DNA of 64,000 nt from Rotaria sp. Silwood1 (Eukaryota > Rotifera > Eurotatoria > Philodinida > Philodinidae), in NCBI GenBank assembly GCA_905250075.1, contig CAJNOP010000187.1:62001-126000 (forward strand), read 5' to 3'. The position numbers were made by a program, and so were the translations under genes. This document shows positions 58,000 to 64,000 of this stretch, one piece after another. The first letter of the stretch is position 1, and each line of letters begins with the position of its first letter. Below the pieces are notes generated by a model that was not told the DNA's origin, did not search any database, and saw nothing but the letters and a program-made list of their open reading frames with translations.

Positions 58000-60900
58000 A
58001 TTTAAATGACTTATAAATTAAATGCCTTTTGATTGTATATTAAAAAAACAGCTAATATACAATACAGTAATACAGTTGAATTTCGTTTTTGATATATTTA
58101 ACAGATGAAAAACATGCTTATTGTCTGATTCATACATAAATATATTAAATTAATACTGTTCTTTTTTTTCTTTTTTTTTCTTATCTTTTATGTGTGTATT
58201 TAATGTTGTTTGAGTGTTTTCGAGGTTGTATGAGGTCGGACAAAAATCTGGCGTGATCTTTAAGTCAACTTCATACTATACATTTGTCATAGGTAGTGGA
58301 AGGAAGCTATGAATAGTTATCATTAGTTAATGATATATTGTTCACAAACAGTTTTTTTTTTTGATACACTTGTAATATTAAATTAATAATCCGAATGACA
58401 TGAAAGTCTACTGATGTAATATGTTTAAAACACTTGTAAGAAGATTTTCCATACTTGGAAATCAATTTTCAGCTGAAACTTAGCGAACAAAATATAATTC
58501 GCTTAGGTTTATTTCGAATATGAACATGAAATAGGCCAGGAGATCTTTCAAGAATTGAATTTTTCAGAAAATATTTTTTTCATGAACAAATTCTTTTGAT
58601 ATATCTCATTTATAGAGCACGTCGATATATATACAAAAAGAGAACTATTTGTTTTTAATTTGTAATCATTGGGTGAGCCCGAATAACATGGATGAAACAA
58701 GTGCCATATGAAGTCTTAAATATTTTTTACTGTTATTCCACTGTTTTTTAATGAATATCACATGACTAAATGTATTCAAGCCTTTAACAGTGCTTTATTA
58801 GTTCATTTGCTTAGTATTATAGGTTTACATTTTATTTTTATCAAAGATTTGAGGAAAAAACACATTAATTGGTATTTAATAATTTCTTTTTTTTCTTATT
58901 GTATACGTGTTCTATAAACGTACACTCAAAAATAACCAAACAAAACCGTCTGTTCTCATTTGAACACATCTCTTTACAGTTAATTAGCAGGTATATTTAT
59001 TTTTAGCATAATGGAACAGTTCTGATAACGCTAATTTTCTTTCTATCTTTCTTTCAATTATAGTTTTCTATAAATCGTTCAAATGTTGTCTGTTGTGTTG
59101 TAGATTTGATGAACAACAATTTGAAAATCAATTTCATTAGTATATTACAATTTGCACATAATAGTACTCAAGATCTTTTAATACTATTACGTTCTTTATC
59201 GACAGTACGTTTCACTTTTCTTGTATTTTACTGTTTTAATTGTATAAACAATGTCAGATCCGAAAAAAAGAACAAACGAGGAAATCAAATCTACTCGAGC
59301 TATTGCTATCGTTGTGTGTCTTCTGTTACGGGTTAGAAATCGTGACACTTTCAGTTCTGGTACCTCAAATGTCTTTCTTTTATTTATTATCCATTTAAAA
59401 TAATTTCTTTAATGACTACACTCTAATAGACATAGGTGCATGTCATCTTATCATGGGAGTATGACTCTCCTTAAAAATGCAATGTGGTGACATTGAACCA
59501 AAAAATCCAGATTTCTTCTATAGAAAGTTTGGAGATGCTAACGAACCCGATTTTACAGTAGAGATGATCGTTGAAAAATTTTTAAAAAAATAACGGTCAC
59601 TGAAACGCCTAGGAGACCGTTTCATATTCATACTCCAAATGAACATAAGTGATGATCTTTTGACTACTCGATTTATTAAATATCCATCAATCAAGAATTC
59701 ATCTATATAAAACATGTTTCTTTTGCAATTAGTTTTTCTTAATTATTTCTAATAGAAATCTAACGTTACTGATTATATAAGATTGTGACAAAACTAAATG
59801 TAAACAATGATATGTTCGAAGTTGAAATTTTTTTTAATTCGATTTGATGAAAATACTATATAATTACAAGATAAAAACTCATGGAAACAATCTGTATATT
59901 AATTTATGATAGTCTTCAAAACTAAAGGATGGTCAAAAGTTTTGACCCCGCTCAATACCTAAATGAACGATACCTACGACAAATCTAAATATATATTTAT
60001 TGTTAATTGATCGAAACATATCTAAATAACTTATAAGTTTATCGGATTGACATTTCGTATAAATATCATCAATCAAATTTTGTGATGCATTGACCTTGTT
60101 TTCAACCTTTTCCGAACACTATCAATCATTTTTTCATATGTTTTTTTTTTACAGGAAAATTTTTTCATATATCAATAAATTTTTGTATTTGATATCTTCA
60201 TATTTAAATCTTGTCGAATGATACTTCATAAATTTTCTATTGTCTATGCATCATCTATTTGACTTTGAAATGAACACTGAGGCTTTAAAAAAAAAACTCA
60301 AAGTAATTGACATATTGGAGAATAAGTTGAAAATGGTAACCTTCATAAAATGAGACTGTCTATATGAAGTGTTATGAAATTACAATTGTAAACAGTCAAG
60401 GTAATGAATATTACTCCATTAAGATGAAAAGTCTGATAAAAAAATTCTACGAGCAAAGAAACATACAACTATTATAAAAAGATTTCTTTTACCAAGAAAA
60501 AATGTACGATGAAAATATTCACTCAAGATTTGTATAATGGCTATGATATGATAATACATTTATACATTTTGAAGTATCGTTTTTTTTCTTTCAGATAATA
60601 ACTCTAATCTTTTTCTGTAGAATTGCATATTTTGATGAATTAACCATGTATAAATTTGTCATAGATATTAACAATTTATTGAAAGACATTGAAACTTTTC
60701 GAGCATCTTTTAGTTTTCTCTTCGTGAGTTACTAATGGATGCAAAATCATATTATCTTATTAGCTAAACAGAAGGTCTCTTCAGCACCCTCCTTTCTATT
60801 TCAATGACTTCTTTTCCCTAGAGATATTACATAGATAGTATTCTCATAAAAATTCTAAAAGATTTTGAAATCCTATTAATATTTGACAAAACAATTAAGT

Positions 60901-62080
60901 TTTGATCTGAAACTTTGCGCAGATAGACGACCCAACTAGATTAATCTTCATAAAAAAAATATTCAGAAGTTTTGAAAAAAGTTTCTTCGAGAGATGAATC
61001 TGAACTCAAAACTTTTTTTTTTTTAGTTTTTATTAAATCACTATGTAGTATCTATAGGCGAAAAAATAATTGAAATCAAAAGAAAACAATATAAAAAGTT
61101 TCATCGTGAGTGATTAAATTAGATTGAAGTCTATGCCTCGATTTAAAAGTTTTATTCTATATTTTTTTTTCATAATACTTTATCCTATCCATCTGTTGGA
61201 TAGAAATTAGCATCATAATGTATTTACAAACTTTTATCTTCGCCTATGATTTCAAGTTAGCTTCAATATTTGCATTAAATAAATGTTACTTATACGAATA
61301 CGATAAAAAAACAACCTATACTATATGAAAAGGCCACAAGAACATTTTCTTGCAGAATAGATGAAATTTGTTCTTCTCAATGCTATTTTTGTACACAAAA
61401 ACAGTCAAGTTGAAATTTCTCATATGCAAAGGTGCCCCGAGCGGGTAATAAATAACCCATCAATCTTGAAAAAGTTTCTTTTTTCTATCAAAGAAGTTTC
61501 AGCGTTTTATTGTCTTCATCAATTTCCCAAAACAGAGTTCAATCCCTTTCACTTAAAATCTTGTCAATTTTATCAAATGAAATCTTCCAATCGGCTTCGT
61601 CAATCATTATCATCTCAAACCTGATGACCCGGCACATATTATACTCATGTGATGATTCGTATTTATATTAACACTTGCATAAACACATTCAATCATTCGT
61701 TATTGAGATTTATCTTCTATTTTTTTTTTAGTCCGTACTGATTAAAAAAACTTCCTAATCGTATATATTAAAAAAAATATTTTTCTAGAAAATAGAATTA
61801 TATTTACATCAAATGAAAACTTATCTGATAATTTTAGTTGGTGGAGAGTAATCGACCAATACAATTTGGAGATATATAGGAATGTGATGATTCATCTCTT
61901 TTTTTTTGATGTCATTTGTTGTTGTTTTTTTAGTCCTTTCATTCATTCTATAGTCTTGTCATTTTTTTCATACTTACAATATCCATTTGGCCTCTACCAT
62001 CTGTTATTTAACGTCGATTAACTAAATCATAAAAACAACCAAATTTATTTCGTTGAAAAATTTTAGACAAAAAAAAAACA
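58000..62080. other. 4.1-kb spacer between divergent genes
   Basis: AT-rich sequence between CYP51 (-) and the TOM1-like gene (+). Two short open stretches look mildly coding: 59105-59211, after a TTGTAG acceptor and before a GTACGT donor, and 59477-59593 (38 codons, MQCGDIEPKNPDFFYRKFGD at the start). I could not join them in frame or match them to a family, so they are only noted. No RNA genes seen. Confidence 0.45.
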
Positions 62081-63202
62081 ATGGCAAGTTTCTTCCGTGG
62101 AGTTACACAAACACCATTTCAACAAGCTATTGAAAAAGCTACAGATGGAAATCAACCCAATGAAGATTGGGCTTTAATTATGAAAATTTGTGATCATGTT
62201 TCAATGCATGAAGAAAGGTATAATCTATTTGATATTTTTTATTTCAAATAAAAATATTTTTTTTTTTGTTTATTAGTGCAAAAGAAGCAATAAAAGTTAT
62301 TCGAAAACGTTTACAAACAAATCCTGTAACAAATGGATGGCGTACAATTGGATTAACACTTACTGTATATTAATTAATTAATTAATTAGAATATGTTTAA
62401 TAAAATTTTTCTTTTTGTTTATTTCTAGTTATTAGAAGCTTTAACAAAAAATTGTGGAAAAGTTTTTCATTTACAAATAGCACAAAAAGATTTTTTAAAA
62501 GATTTGAAAGCAGTTCTTACTCCAAAAAATAATCCATCAATAGCTATACAAGAAAAAATTCTTGGCATGATTCAAGTAAAAAAGAAATTAAAGATTTTTT
62601 TTTTTTTTTTTTTTTATTTAAAATAATCATTTTATTTAGACTTGGGCATTAGCTTTTCGTGATGATCCGGATTTAATTACTGTTGAACAATTTTATCAAG
62701 AATGTAAACAACAAGGTTTAGAATTTCCACCAGCTGAACCTGAAAATACTATTAAAGCAGCAGTACCAGCTACAGTAAATTTTAGAAGAAAAATATTTTG
62801 AGAAATGAATTTTTTTGTTTTATAAAAATTTAGGGAACAGTTGAACGTCCTATGCAATATTCACGATCAATGGTAAGACAAAACTATTTATTTATTGATT
62901 AGATTTTTTTTTGTTCGATAGTCTCAACCAGCACCTGGCACGGCTCATCGTCAAGTAATTAAATTGTTTTTTTTTTTTTATTTTTTTGTGGAATAAATTT
63001 TATCTAGGATCGATCGTTGTCGGATGTTTCATCTCAACAAGCTGTTCAGGAACATACTGTTTTAAGACAAATGACACCAGAGCAAATAGCTAAGTTACGT
63101 AGTGAATTAGATGTAGTGCAAACCAATGTACAAGTATTTGGTGAAATGTTGGTTACATTACAACCGGGTGAAGAACATCCACTTGATCTAGATTTATTAT
63201 TG
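62081..63202 (+). CDS. TOM1: TOM1-like VHS/GAT protein, 5' part (seven exons)
   Basis: Exons 62081-62217, 62277-62364, 62429-62575, 62640-62774, 62834-62872, 62922-62954 and 63008-63202 encode 258 aa. Residues about 8-150 form a VHS domain (TPFQQAIEKATDG, EDWALIMKICDHVS, AIKVIRKRLQTNPVTNGWRT, LLEALTKNCGKVFHLQI, LGMIQTWALAFRDDPDL). From about residue 200 the GAT domain begins (EQIAKLRSELDVVQTNVQVFGEMLVTLQPGEE). This is the TOM1/TOM1L layout: endosomal adaptors that bind ubiquitin, Tollip and clathrin in sorting cargo to lysosomes. Two exons of 39 and 33 nt encode the VHS-GAT linker. The last visible exon ends at a GTAAAA donor, and no continuation of the GAT domain is recognisable before 64000, so the gene is presumed to run on past the edge; otherwise read-through would stop at 63272 and truncate it. 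Confidence 0.85.
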
Positions 63203-64000
63203 GTAAAAATTTTTTATCATAATTTTCAAGATTTTATTAACCTATCGGATTCACTAGATAGAATTGATAATTGAGGAGTAATAACCATTAAGGATAATAA
63301 AAATACAAAACTCAGCTTTATAGTTCATAATGCTTACTAATTTTTCTTTGCTAAAATAAAACGGACCTAAGACAGTTGCTCACATGGGTGTGGCTAAAGA
63401 GAAAATTCATAGCCATTTACCTCACGCCGGCGAGTTACTTGTTCGGCTACTAATAAAAGTTATGTATGTTTGTAAAGTATAATAAAAATTACATATGACT
63501 ATTTCTTTTAATGATTTATTCATTGACAGGATTAGGCAAATACGAGTAAGTGACCTTTTTTTTGGACAAGTAAGTATTTGAGATTGGTTTTGTGAATAGT
63601 TTAACATTAGTGATATGTTTATATATATATATATATCAAGAATAAAATAATTTGTTAGTTTTTTTTATATTAAAACTGTTTTATCATGCCTTTCACTTTA
63701 TCTGAAACTTATCTTGCTTAAAGAATATGTGATTATACACCTAGTTATTTGCAATATGAATATTTTCATAAAGATAGGTAATTTTCTCAAAAATAACACA
63801 AATCATATTGTAAGAGAGATTAAAGAGATACCACCAAAAATGGTTAAATGTAAATTTTTTCTGTTCTTTGTATACTTCGAAGTACGCTCTATCTACTGCA
63901 CATAGTTCAAGAATTATTTTTTGACAAAAATTCGTAAAGCATTGTCTCCGTCTCTTAGCCACAATACATTTGATCGAGCCGAAATTTCCTTCTATTTACA
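63203..64000. other. presumed intron or 3' region of the TOM1-like gene
   Basis: No exon matching the rest of a GAT domain is visible. Contains a short (AT)n run near 63620-63638. Confidence 0.4.

Noticed and set aside
1-64000. tRNA, rRNA, retroviral or other LTR-type elements
   Set aside because: No tRNA B-box/arm pattern, rRNA-like stretch, long terminal repeats or reverse-transcriptase motifs were recognised on either strand by reading. A tRNAscan or RepeatMasker run would be decisive.

Overview
The window looks like nuclear DNA of a small, compact-genome metazoan. It is very AT-rich, and its genes carry many GT-AG introns, mostly about 50-80 nt. The proteins are clearly animal: COX6A, CDV3, a TOM1-like VHS/GAT protein, an adhesion GPCR with LRRs, a rhodopsin-type GPCR and STRA6 relatives. 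A rotifer, especially a bdelloid, fits the base composition, tiny introns and an intronless CYP51 of non-animal flavour, but this is inference and no diagnostic marker is present.

Layout. 1-360: degenerate C1GALT1-like exon (-). 985-2154: COX6A (+). 2350-3375: F-box protein (+). 4580-5551: CDV3 homologue (+). 6149-7118: small type I membrane protein (+). 7515-21885 and 25878-38803: two tandem multi-exon genes (+), called A and B here. 41027-47376: LRR-bearing adhesion GPCR (-). 50608-51651: intronless rhodopsin-type GPCR (-). 52829-56080: disordered His- and Cys-rich repeat protein (+). 56512-57999: intronless CYP51 (-). 62081 to the right edge: 5' part of a TOM1-like gene (+). The gaps are AT-rich with no convincing gene.

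The main result is the A/B pair. Manual splicing gives continuous reading frames of 1635 aa (A, 18 exons) and 2048 aa (B, 17 exons) with nine exons of identical length. Each protein has a signal peptide, a C-type-lectin-like domain with an acidic insert, one EGF domain, a transmembrane helix, a cytosolic linker, a second helix, and then a complete STRA6-type multispanning core (STRA6 is the vertebrate retinol transporter/receptor). A long charged, disordered tail follows, interrupted by the conserved STRA6 C-terminal segment RW-x(2,3)-YT-x(3)-NYHLFDLR. I know of no described STRA6 protein with a lectin/EGF ectodomain. Most introns of A and B no longer align, yet two short introns and the exons beside them are almost identical, which suggests patchy gene conversion.

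Mobile DNA consists mainly of hairpin (foldback/MITE-like) elements in introns and gaps. The best defined is a roughly 0.64-kb foldback in the adhesion-GPCR intron (43577-46340), itself split by a 2.1-kb hAT-type element (43671-45792) with a perfect 8-bp target duplication. No rRNA, tRNA, CRISPR array or retroviral element was recognised.
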